Source: Halichondria panicea
Lineage: Eukaryota > Porifera > Demospongiae > Suberitida > Halichondriidae
DNA length: 64,000 nt
Direction: 5' to 3'
NCBI RefSeq assembly: GCF_963675165.1
Contig: NC_087383.1
Location: forward strand, 372,001 to 436,000
The first letter of the stretch is position 1. Each line of letters starts with the position of its first letter. The position numbers and the translations under genes were made by a program. The notes under the pieces were generated by a model. The model was not told the DNA's origin, did not search any database, and worked only from the letters and a program-made list of their open reading frames with translations. Below, in pieces: positions 13,977 to 29,000 of this stretch.

Positions 13977-14402
13977 TGTGTGTGTGTGTGTGTGTGAGTG
14001 TGGGTGGGTGAAGTAATAGACATTTCAACACATGCATAGCATATAAAGCAAATTGTGACAGGCTCTGGGAAAAGGGTCAATTTAGTAGCTCTCTACAATA
14101 GATAGCAATTTTTGGGGGGCCTAAAATTGTCAATTTTCTGGGAGAAAAAGCGTGTGCTACATGTACACTATTACCAGCTCACCTGGAAGAGGCGGTCTAC
14201 TGGCGGCCGGAACCACTTGGGTCTGATAAGGGGAATACCCCACAGCAGGAGTGGGAGCTTGAGTCACGACAGCTGCTACCGGCATCTGAGGGGTTGCTAC
14301 CGGCATCTGGGGGGTTGCTACCGGCATCTGAGCAGCCATATAGGGGTTGGGGGTACCATAACCGTAGCCATAGCCGTAACCATAGCTGTACTGTTGCGCC
14401 AT
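5299..14402 (-). CDS. ZFR: Zinc finger RNA-binding protein ZFR (DZF domain)
   Basis: Fifteen exons (minus): 14402-14183, 13854-12929, 12492-12227, 11904-11723, 11331-11144, 10836-10642, 10264-10196, 10034-9917, 9211-9060, 8890-8786, 7175-7104, 6785-6690, 6437-6323, 6049-5952 and 5499-5299; all phases agree, 1000 residues. ZFR is a nuclear double-stranded-RNA-binding splicing regulator related to ILF2/ILF3. The N terminus is Tyr/Gln/Ala-rich, then carries Thr-Pro-Ser-Tyr repeats. Three widely spaced C2H2 fingers follow (HYCVVCK...HLEGKHH, FYCELCD...HNRGLKH, YKCDMCD...HISGRRH), roughly residues 370-575. The C-terminal DZF domain has GVMRVGV, CVAALAALRHTKWF, DICRRVPAWG, ELLVEK and HLVLGVDPLP. 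Length is close to vertebrate ZFR (about 1074). The donor after TKWFK (GTTTGC) is weak but aligns correctly with the family. A Lys-rich tail (VKKAKLEQ) ends the protein. Confidence 0.93.
5774..5955 (-). repeat. 36-bp minisatellite that duplicates a ZFR splice donor
   Basis: Five copies of a 36-bp unit start at 5774, 5810, 5846, 5882 and 5918. Read on the minus strand, each unit contains CCACAG|GTAGGTA, the same arrangement as the real donor of the ZFR exon ending at 5952 (GCACAG|GTAGGTA). Because 36 is a multiple of 3 and no stop occurs, each extra donor would extend the exon in frame by VGTSLCMWGGPQ. Confidence 0.9.
6057..6128. repeat. (GT)n microsatellite abutting a 3' splice site
   Basis: GT tract on the plus strand. 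On the coding strand it is a CA tract running into GCACTCTTCAG, the acceptor of the ZFR exon at 6049. Confidence 0.93.
7256..7435. repeat. 60-bp minisatellite, three copies
   Basis: Three near-identical 60-bp units in a ZFR intron; the first two whole units are identical and the third lacks one C. Each holds CTGCAATACA twice and C-runs. Reading frames through it are repeat artefacts. Confidence 0.92.
8891..8963. repeat. (GT)n plus (GGGT)n tract at a ZFR acceptor
   Basis: A GT tract followed by a G run and GGGT repeats. On the coding strand the CA part ends in CACACATAG, the acceptor of the ZFR exon at 8890. Confidence 0.92.
9595..9890. mobile_element. Foldback element, copy 1 of 3 in ZFR introns
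   Basis: About 290 bp whose ends are inverted relative to each other: AATTTTATGATTTTCTGAAA near 9634 and its complement TTTCAGAAAATCATAAAATT near 9828, with CATAACTTTAGTTCTG and CAGAACTCTAGTTA outside them. No coding capacity. Two related copies lie at about 10375 and 12610. Confidence 0.7.
10375..10625. mobile_element. Foldback element, copy 2 of 3 in ZFR introns
   Basis: Related to the copy at 9595. It shares AGGCCTTTCTCTAAGCTTTC and TCAGAAAATCATAAAATT, here in the opposite orientation to the 9595 left arm. The two copies therefore form an inverted pair around the ZFR exons at 9917-10034 and 10196-10264. Confidence 0.7.
12610..12890. mobile_element. Foldback element, copy 3 of 3 in ZFR introns
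   Basis: Same family as the copies at 9595 and 10375: TTCAAATTCAACGATTT at the left, AAAATTAACATTATTGG and ACAGAACTAAAGTTATGGCC at the right, with CTTTCAGATGGTATGCT inside. Confidence 0.68.
13240..13690 (-). repeat. Coding tandem repeat in ZFR exon 2
   Basis: Irregular tandem units of about 30 bp encode variations on YTPSTSYTRP and APTPSTSYT inside the ZFR N-terminal low-complexity region. Unit lengths differ by multiples of 3, so the frame is kept. Confidence 0.85.
13857..14010. repeat. (GT)n microsatellite abutting a 3' splice site
   Basis: About 150 bp of GT with occasional GGGTG. On the coding strand it is a CA tract ending in ACTACAG, the acceptor of ZFR exon 2 at 13854. Confidence 0.93.
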
Positions 14403-14761
14403 ACTGTGTGTACGTGTGTGCATGTACCATACGTACATTAATACAGACGTACTATAAAATGAATCCACATACATGAACATGTACATGGACAACATGTAAT
14501 CCATGTAGGTACTCCCCTACATACATACATGGAAATGTCAGACACAAATTGACACTGTACACAAATTATATATCTTACATGTGCTTTAGGTACGTCGAGG
14601 AGAACAAGCTTCTTTATATCGAGCACCTCGTGCGCTGGAAATTTAGCTTATAACCTCGAATCAAACTCAGGCCAATTATTTGAAACATTCACATTGTCAT
14701 TGCACAAAATAATTCCCATAATGACATGGCACTTTCTTTTAAGACACATCATCTATAAGTC
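14403..14761. other. GALT-ZFR intergenic region
   Basis: About 360 bp between the GALT stop and the ZFR start, both on the minus strand. It must hold the ZFR promoter and 5' UTR and the GALT 3' UTR. It contains several TACATGTA-type palindromes near 14480; no other feature is seen. Confidence 0.5.
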
Positions 14762-19429
<4,668 letters not shown>

Positions 19430-19597
19430 CACTCTGTGTACGTGTATGTTGGAAATCAACACTCTGTTGCAGGGAACGATCAATACCAGTTTCATTTAAA
19501 AAGGGCCTGGACTCGAGGCTAGGTCATATCCACGTGGGTATGAGGCAGTCACGCCCCCCTCACATGATCTTTCTCTCTCTTTCAACATGCATGCTGC
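19430..19597. promoter_or_regulatory. Divergent promoter region between GALT and RPRD2
   Basis: Only 168 bp separate the two start codons on opposite strands, so both 5' UTRs and the core promoters must lie here or extend into first exons. No TATA box is evident. Confidence 0.5.
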
Positions 19598-20531
19598 ATG
19601 GGAATGTCTTCTTACTCGATTCAGACGTTGACAGAGAAGTTGGATAGGCTGTCCCTGTCCCAGGACAGCATAGAGACACTATCACTATGGATGATACATC
19701 ACAAGAGCAAAGCAAAGACGTCTGTGGACACTTGGCTAGAGGAATTCAAAAAAGGTGACGTGACGTGTACAGCTGCTGCAAGGATGAACATGTTTTTAAA
19801 TATATTGTCCCTGTGCAGGAGATACGGAAAGACGGCTCATTTTGCTCTACCTGACCAACGATGTCCTTCAGAATGGCCGAAGGAGAGGTGCCGAAGAGTT
19901 TCTCACTCTGTTCCAAGACGCCCTTCGTGCAGCCATTCCCCTCGTCAGGTGCGTGGGCGTGGGTGTGTGTGCTTTGTTTGTCTCCGTTTGTGCCCTTTAT
20001 ATCACCGTCCTGGTTGACAATACCAGTGAGGTCTAGAGGAGGGCGTACAATGTTTTCTACATATTCACGATGCTACACTGGGGGTCCATCTCAGTGGGGG
20101 GTGGTGTGTAGACACATGCATTTCCTTTACCCATTATGTACACACACACACACACACTCACGTTAGGGGTCAGAAAATCCAGGGAAATGTTTACCGGATG
20201 CTCAAGATATGGAAAGAACGCCGAGTGTACGATTCTATTTTCATGGGGGAGCTAGAGATGATCATTGAGCCGACCAAACCACAGACACAGGAGGCAAAGC
20301 CGGCAGAATTCAAGGTAGAGGAGTTCGTGTGTAGCACATTCAGTTTGATCCTGTTCCAAGCATTTATTTCTGCTAGCCTTAATTTACAGTGTACCCCGTG
20401 TATGTACATGTAGGTAGGGCAAGATCTGTAAAGTAGGCCAGTATCGTGTGCATGTGTGCTAGCTTTGAAGACAGTTGCATGTGTACATTTCCTTTAACCC
20501 CTTTTCCTCCACACACACACACACGCACGCA

Positions 20532-20626
<95 letters not shown>

Positions 20627-23008
20627 ATCACTACTGGAGGATGCACTGACAGAGCTGGGAAAGTTCGAGGCAGAGCTAAAGATCAAGTCGTCTCACCTGG
20701 CACATCTTAGAGTGGACATCAGTCACCCTCTAGCCAGTCTCGAGCAACTCAAGGGTAAGCTGGTTAGCCAAGCATCCATTCGATTGCTTCATACTGTGAG
20801 TTATTTAAAGCCACCACTTTAATTTAAGAAAACTTTATAGCATTTGTACTTTGCCCTTAAGTAATCAGTGATCTTACCATGTACAGTGTACACATATTAT
20901 TAGATGATCGAACAAAGCTAGCAATGTGTATACCTGTACCTCCTCCCCTCCAGACAAGGCCGATGGTGGCAGAGTATCCACTGAGATTGATGACGCGTCT
21001 CAAAAGCTGCAGGACTTGTGCGAGTGTCTTGGGGTGGAGGTCAACGAGAGAATTAATGTCCTAGATATGCTTAAACACACAAAGGCATTCTCATCTCATA
21101 AATTCAATGAATTCAAGAGAACTGTGCAGGTATGTAAGAGGCGTATTCATGGCGTAGAGCAGGATTAAGATACTTGCTTTTTTCCCTGTTTTGTAAGTCT
21201 GGTGTTTTTAAGCATTGTACGTTCCATGTACCACTGTTAGTATGTGCTACTAGTGTATGTGTTTACCTTCTTTGTTCATGTGATGTGTGTTGACTGTTTT
21301 ATTTGTACAGAACTACAAGGATCTGGGTACTCGAGTCAATTCATTCAAAGACAAACTACAGCAACACCTTCGAGATCTCGAGCGCGCCCAATCAACAGCC
21401 ACCTCTGATCCAACAGCTGATGCCGATATCACCGAAGCCGGAGACATGGAAATAGAGTCAGAATCTGATGCTGAGGATCTGATTGAACCACCCCCTGTTC
21501 TCCCGTCATCATCCATTATGACCGTGGGGCAAGCATCGTCACACGGGGTGATGGGACAAACTTTAATGAGCGTTTCCTCAACACCTGCACAGCTGCACAT
21601 GATGTCCTCTATTTCATCACAACCTCTAATGGCTGTATCTGCAGCCTCAGCAGTACAGCAGCCGTACACAGCTCCTCAGAACTCTAACTTTTATCCGTCT
21701 AATGTACCTAATTTCTCTGGGCCTCAAATTCCCACGGCTGCTAATTATCCTCCTCGTTTTCGCCCCCCACCGATGCAAAGACCCCCCAGGATGCCCCCCA
21801 GCAGACCACCCCCTTATCGGCATTCTGTACATCTACCGCCCTCTCCCGTTCCTGCATCCACAAGAATTGGTGTCTCAATCCCCCCGCCATCTCAAGTCCT
21901 GGAACGTGCTCCTCCTATATTACCGCCCTCCAAACCTGATGCCAAACCCATGGCAACCACCCCCTATCCCATGGCAATGTCAGCCATGGCTCTATCTTCG
22001 GCTAATAGCTCTCCACTAGTTGTTGTGGGTGACCCGGTATCTTACAAGAAAGAGAATAGCGACGAAGAGAACAGTGACACTGATGCTAAAACCAGTATCG
22101 ATGAAAGATTAGAGAACTTACAAAAGTCCACTAAACTGTTTAAAATGTCAACCACGAATGACAATGGATCTAACTCTGATGACAAAACTTACAACGATGA
22201 TAATGAACTTTTCACCAACTTTTCAGAAAACAGAAATGAACGCTATTCACCAGAAGAGGCCAGCCCTAAACTGAACATGGACAATCCTATTCTACAGGCC
22301 CTGTACTCGTCCCCTCAACCACCACCTGCTGCTGCTCACACCAGTAGCAACACTGGCCAGTCTCTAACCACCATGATGGAAGCTGGTAGCAAACCACCTA
22401 CCTCTATGGACGCAAGTCAAATCAAGATCACTCCAGCTCTCACTACTCTACTCGATCAGCTCTTACCTTCGCTTTCCAAGTCCCTGCAAATGGACAGGAA
22501 GAGAGAAAACAATAGTAGCCCGGACATTCCCAGCAGTAAAATACCTCGAATGAACTCAGACCAAGCTGGCCCTGGTGCTGTGCACTCAAAGCCAGCACAC
22601 GATGTGCCACCGTGGATTAGAGACCAACAATATCAGCAGCAGCATCAGCCTCACTTTGATCAACAACAGCATCACTTTGATCAAAAGCAACATCAGTATG
22701 ATCAACAACAAAAGCAACACTATGATGATCAACAACACTATGATGATCAACAAAACTATGATCAACAACACTACGATGATTTCTCCCCACGATTTAGACC
22801 TCATTACCCCTCACCAAGACAAAGATTTGATAGACCAAGGTTTGGAATGAGAATGCCCTCGTCTCGGCCTAGAGGGGCCCCACGATTTCGTGCCAGACCA
22901 CCTCATCCTCCCGATGGCCATAGAGCTGGAGACGGTTATCAAAGACCTCGACAACAATCAAGAGGCCGTTATGGACCTGAGTTTGACAGGCGATCAACTT
23001 ACAGCTAG
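19598..23008 (+). CDS. RPRD2: RPRD2-like regulator of nuclear pre-mRNA (CID domain)
   Basis: Binds the RNA polymerase II C-terminal domain through an N-terminal CID. Exons: 19598-19754, 19819-19948, 20167-20314, 20625-20754, 20954-21129 and 21311-23008; phases agree, 812 residues. The CID (about residues 1-130) shows IETLSLWMIHHKSKA, LILLYLTNDVLQNGRRRG and VYRMLKIWKERRVYD. The following helical region (HLAHLRVDISHPLASLEQLK, then KLQDLCECLGVEV, then NYKDLGTRVNSFKDKL) matches RPRD2 rather than RPRD1. The last exon is low complexity: Pro-rich, acidic/Ser-rich (IESESDAEDLIEPPP), then a Gln/Asp/Tyr repeat (QQHYDDQQNYD) and an Arg/Pro-rich tail, typical of phase-separating nuclear proteins. ATG codons at 19598 and 19604 are both possible starts. 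AATAAA occurs at 23408. Confidence 0.92.
20508..20624. repeat. (CA)n microsatellite abutting a 3' splice site
   Basis: About 115 bp CA tract ending in CACACAG, the acceptor of the RPRD2 exon at 20625. Confidence 0.95.
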
Positions 23009-23080
23009 TGTATCTATGTATATTAGTACATGTATATATTGTTATATCTATACAGTACTGTCTCTTCTTTTGGCTTGCAC

Positions 23081-23320
23081 ATACCGTATAGCGCGAAATT
23101 TTCGAGGCACTTATATTTCGTGGAATGGCCTCTAAAAACCATTTCGTTGCACAATGTTCGCGGAATGACTGCTTACCGGAAGCCACGCCTTTAAATATTT
23201 GCACGATAGCAGGTAATTCTAATTAAAGAACAATTTTCGTGGACTTAATTTTCGTATAGAATTCTAACCCACGAAATCCGCGAAAATTAAGCCCCTCGAA
23301 CATTTCGCGCTATACGGTAT
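23081..23320. mobile_element. MITE-like element, ATACCGTATAGCG family
   Basis: 240 bp in the RPRD2 3' flank. The two ends begin ATACCGTATAGCGCGAAAT and are inverted copies over 27 bp with one mismatch. No coding capacity. Related elements lie at about 27010 and 51293. Confidence 0.8.
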
Positions 23321-23495
23321 TTTGTATGCGCGCAATGTGTTTCCTGTGTTGCCCAATGTTATAATTATTGTCACGTGAATAATTTTACTATCAGATCGCG
23401 AGTAATCAATAAAAGATGGTCTTTGTATATAAACGAGCTTCTAACCTGAGTAATGGACAAGTTGAATAAATTTCGGCTAGAATAAAGCCTTCAAG

Positions 23496-25927
23496 ATGTC
23501 GGTGTCCTACGTTAAGGCTTTGGCCCTTATTCTACTGATGTCTGTATGCTCCATTGAGGCATTATCAACCAATTCCAGTCGACACTCCCAAGGTAAAATG
23601 AAAATTGGTACAATCGTTTGTTCTGTATACATTTTATTGTAGATACAATACATACATGTATTTCGATCAATTGTAACGTGGTACGCAGTATAAAATAATG
23701 TACCATAACCATAACGATAATATTGATCATTGACAATTGTTATGTATAATTGTAACTATGTACTCTATACATCACATCCTTTACTTGGGTGTCATTGGCC
23801 AGCCATACATATACGTGACTGCAAAAACTTAAGAGTATCCATTTCTAATGCTAAAATTGGCAGAAAGTCAAATGACATGCATCCGTTGAGGTTCAAAACT
23901 GTTAATTTTTATGGAATTAAAGCTATCCATGTGTACTGTGGCATTGCCTTGATGTTGTTTGTCTATTATTATTATAATTACAAACAGGGCCAAAGAAACT
24001 GCTATTATAGACAAACTGGTGCCTTTAGGGGTGTGTGTGTGTGTGCATGTGCTTTATCATAAAGAGCAGCTGTCTGTTTTCTGACCCCAGCCTCTACATT
24101 GCCTGTGGGTCATTACTTAATCAGCCACCACCAACTCATTAAAGCTCTTACAAGTGCTGTATCACTAGTTTACATCTAACCAAGAACAGAAGTGCTCTAA
24201 CCTAAAACCTTGTTTTCCTAAGTGCTCGCACATTGTGGTCTAGTTTTGCTGCATGTACATGTATCTCCACTTTTTGCAAACCAACGTAATTTTCTATGTA
24301 AGTGTGTTCATTGCTGTAGCATGTCTTCACAGGTTTGTCATGGTAACAGTATTCATACAATGATCTAAGAGTCACAACAGCATCTGTGCTGGTTGTAATA
24401 TTCATAGAGTGATGGTGCTTCGTGTAAAGCATTACAGAATACTCTCATGGCCTCAGGCAATAGTTCGTAATATTCATGGAGTGATAGTGCTTGGGTTAAA
24501 GACGTTATAGATACCCTCATGGCTCAGGCAATGGTTTCGAAGTCCCAGTGGTTGATATTCATAGAAAGACATCATAGAAAGACATTACAGATCCTCTCAT
24601 GCAGCTGATCCCTCATGCAGCTGATCCCTTGAGGCAATGGATTGTAGTCTCAGTGGCTGGGTTATGTCTGTGAACTCTTAGCGTCCAATCGTGTTTAAAC
24701 ATGGGTCATTACCACTTGAGTCCCTTTATTCCCACCTCTCCCCCCCCCCTCGTGACTGCCCTGAGGCACTCACTGGCCTTAGCTGTAGGCCCTTTGCGTC
24801 GATGGCGCCAACCAATCAACTAGCCGTGACAGAACGAGAGAAACTTGTCTCCTTCGTCTGTGAATATTTTTAATAATAATTGCTTAATTAGGATCAGAAG
24901 GAAACAAAATGCACTCTGTCTGTTGTAATTGTTACCTCGTTAGTATCTAATTTTAGTACGTGTCTCTTCCCTTCGCCAGCTGTATAGGTACTTACACCTT
25001 CAGTAATATACAGTGGAGCCCCTCTATAACGGACACCTTTGGGGAACAATGTTTTGGCCTTTATACAGAGGTGGCCTTTGTTGAGAGGTTGTTTTGTACA
25101 CAAACTGTTCATTTGGGACCTGGGTGCCTGGCCGTTATATAGCAGCTGGCCTTTAGTCGGAGGTGCTTGTTAACAGAGGTTCCCTGTAGCTTATAATTAT
25201 ATATTGTCCAGTTTTTGATCTATTGCCGCATCGATTGCCGCATCGATTGCCGCATCGATTGCCGCATCGATTGCCGCATCGATTGCTGCATCGATTGCCG
25301 CATTTAATGTTGATGTTAATGTTGTTGTTAACTGTTGATGTTTACATTGCACGATTGTCCCACCCTGAGATGTTCTAAGCTGGTAAGAATTTGGCATCAA
25401 CGGAGTTCAAATGTCTATTTACTAATTAACTATGATTGTGGTTTGTCATCAGAAGCCTCATCCTCGTATAGAGAAATATGCTTAAGCTATTCAGTTTCAA
25501 TTAAGGCTATAGTCACTCCCTATTAGTGTCAGGTGTTGGCTCGTCTATTTGCTTTTTTATAATTATTATAATTTTTGTGTAATGCTGCGTATACCGTGAT
25601 ATTGTCTTTTTAAGTTTTAGATACCAATTGAACTGATATTGTAATTACGTATTATAGAATAAAAGCAGTCCGTAAAAATGGGTTGTCATTCATGGCGTTG
25701 TCTGTATTATTATGTATTAATTGGTTGTGCACCGTATTTTTGTAAACTATTATGGGATTGATATGATTGGTATGTCGTGGAATGTGCATCTCGGAGCCAC
25801 TCTTCTGCCATTGTCCCAGGTCGTAGTCGAGAGACTATAATATTTGGCAATGTAAACTTTTGCATAATTATAGTACGATAGTGAGTATATAGTGGACTTT
25901 GCATACATGCAGTGTGTGTGTGGGTGT

Positions 25928-26022
<95 letters not shown>

Positions 26023-29000
26023 TGGGTGTGTGGGTGTGGGTGTGTGCATTTCATTAGAGTTTGTATAATAATCGTGTCTATAAGATGTTGTAGAAAAAAT
26101 GAAGGATTAAAGTGAAACGTCCTCCCTTGATCTTCCTTAAAGAGTACAATGTTGTGGTGATACTCATCGCTTGTTTACATGTAACCCCTGCAATGCTACA
26201 CCCTAACCCTTGGCCCCTGCAATGCTACTCCTCTAACCCTCTGCCCCCTGCAATGCTACATCTCTGCCCCCCTGAAATGCTACCCCCTGCAAGGGATTGC
26301 TTGTTTTACTGTTGTAGTGATGTACTGGTTTGATATCCAATAACCTGTCTTTGTTAAGCCCACGTACATTGTTGAAGGTACATGTATGCCAATGAATGTG
26401 CATCATTGCTTGGGTAATTTGCTTTAGAAGTGTCCAACACAGAACACCTGGTATTTTGTGTATGTTATGTTATGCACAAAGACATAGCAAGCACCCTCTT
26501 TGTACATTTAGTTACCATTGGTAACATCGTGTAGTTATGTTCGTTTCTACTAAATTATCAATCCTGGCAATTTGTTCTCACCTGTGCTCATCTTTGAAGT
26601 TAGCTAAATTCTCTGGTTCAGATTTTGAGACAAACTTCATATCGTTTAGATTCCCCAAATACCTGTGTCTCCTGGTATACAAACTTTCGTGTCCTTTCTC
26701 AACCTCTAGCTGTACTTTAGTAGACAGATGCGAGGGCCTGAGCTGCTCTGAGAGAGCGTGTGTGTGGCTTCTTAGGGTGGGGGAGTGTCATCTAGTACCT
26801 ACTATTGCATGCCTCGCTAATCTAATGTTATCTTTTCGACAGACACACTCGTAAGAGTCTCAGGCATTTTCCCAGAGCTTAATCGCTAACTGTGGCCATT
26901 CGTTTTGATTGAGTTAGGTAGCTCGTTGGTATGAAGGTGTCTAGACACTATAGTGGTGGGGAAGACTTCAACTGTGTGTGGGCGGGAACTAGTGGAATCT
27001 TTGTTGAAAATACCGTATAGCGGGTGTATTTCGAGGGTATAAATGTTTGCGGTTTTCGCTGATTAGTATGTGCCGCAAACATTTATACCCTCGAATTTAA
27101 TATCGCATGCATGCATGCATGTTGCAAAAGGCTGCTATTCCGCGAAAACTTTTCTAACGGTCTTTCCCGAAAGTTTATACCCTAGAAGTATACCCGCTAT
27201 ACTCTAGCTACATACATGTACATGTATATACCTCACTATTATCACGCTAGTCTCTTTATTTGCAAATACTGAAAATGTCTAACAGTGTGCTCTCCTCTCT
27301 GCAGCATCATTCTACGGAGCTACTCAGTCATACCACACCCCCTCCTCCCACTCGCTACATGTCTGTCTTGCTTTCACAGCCACCCATGGCACTCTCCTCA
27401 CAGCAGCAGTGTCCGCCCATGACACTCTCCTCACACCAGAAGCATCCGCCCACGGCCGCTCTCTTCAACTCGTACTCGGCAACAGCACTCTCACGATGCT
27501 TCTACTCGACTCCCAACAACGAGTGGACCAAGCGATACCTCTAAGCATCCATCAGTCAAATCAATCATGGCTAGAACTAGAATTATCGGTATCTGGAGAC
27601 AATTTTACTCTGCAAGTACAAGAGACTGCAATTTCCTCAACTTTAATTTACTCCCTCAATTTTACCGGGGAATTACACTTGGGAGGAGATCCTTCCTCTA
27701 ATACAACTTCCGGAAACTTTGTTGGCTGTCTATCAAATGTTGCAATCAATTCTCAAGCTGTTGATTTCTCCGCTTCTATTGATGAAGGGGGTTACAATCA
27801 GGGATGCTGTGTGCCCCCTCGACGATTGCCCTCCGGAGGTCTGGGGGTCGGGACTAACTCTCTTTGGGGGGAGATTTTGATCGAGGCAAGAGAAGCGGTT
27901 GTCGATAAAGGGACGAATATCACCATCTCTGATATGAATCTACCTATCACCATTCCCAGCGATTTAGTTAGCTACGATATCGGATATTGGTATCACAGTG
28001 ATCTTGTGAACAGGGTTGTATTTGATGTGATTGGTCAACCGAGTAGTGGATACTTCGTAAGAGGGAACGATGAACACATCTCGAGGTTCTATTATCATGA
28101 ACTCCAATCTTCGGATCCCCTGTCACAGGTTAGAGCATGTATACTGTATAGCAGGAAAATTTGGCAAGTGTTCTTGGCGAATTTTAAAAACAGTTTTTCC
28201 GATGAACGCAACGTTATCGCTGTAGTAACCACGCTTGAGACGCCAAATTAAAAAATGCCAAGTGCCAAATATAATACCTGCCAAATTTTAGTTGTGTAGT
28301 TTTCATGTACTAGCTACTTTGTTGTTCTTGTTGGGAGGTTTTCATTCTGTTTTCCTCCAGATTATGTATCGCCATGGTGGTGTACTGGGAGCTACTGACT
28401 CGGCAGTTTTGAGAGCATCTCTCGAATGTCAGGTAATTGAAGTTCACATTTATCATATAATATCATAGAGTTACATGTAAATTATACTTTGTGTTCATGC
28501 TACTGTACCAATTGCTATGGCAACTCTACACTTACAGGATGGTGGGGAAAGTCCCTGGTCTCAAGAGATTATTCTCCCCTTCTCAATCGTTAAAGTCAAT
28601 AACAAGCCGTATGTGCTTCATCAAAACACTCTCTCGTTGGCAGCTGGCACCCGACGCCCACTCACACCACACACCATCACCGTCGTGGACGAGGAAACAA
28701 CAGACCCCGAGAATATTGAGTACACGGTTGAGCAGGTCGAGTGTGGCGGCTGTGTGGGCACGATGGGGGGCCAGGTGGTGAATCATGCTGGCCACAAAAT
28801 CATGTTCTTCTCACAAGAATCGATCAATGATGGAAGAATCTTTTTTCAACACTTTGCAGTAAGTGTGTTTGTCTGTTTGTGTGTGTTATCTCTAATTATG
28901 ATTCTACTAAGGTTTTGATGGTATATATTTCATACATGTACAGTGTAGGCTCTTCTTTACACATAATTATGTAGCTAGTTCATTTCCCAAAACAAAGTAC

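Noticed and set aside
13171-14080. Extension of ZFR exon 2 into a Thr-His run
   Set aside because: That part is the CA tract before the acceptor at 13855; the splice phase from exon 1 fits exactly at 13854.
19430-19495. Upstream in-frame ATG extending GALT by 22 residues
   Set aside because: The extension is hydrophobic and unlike GALT N termini; the ATG at 19429 is preferred, though the longer form is not excluded.
25197-25400. Ala-Ile-Asp-Ala repeat protein
   Set aside because: Translation of a 12-bp tandem repeat within an intron.
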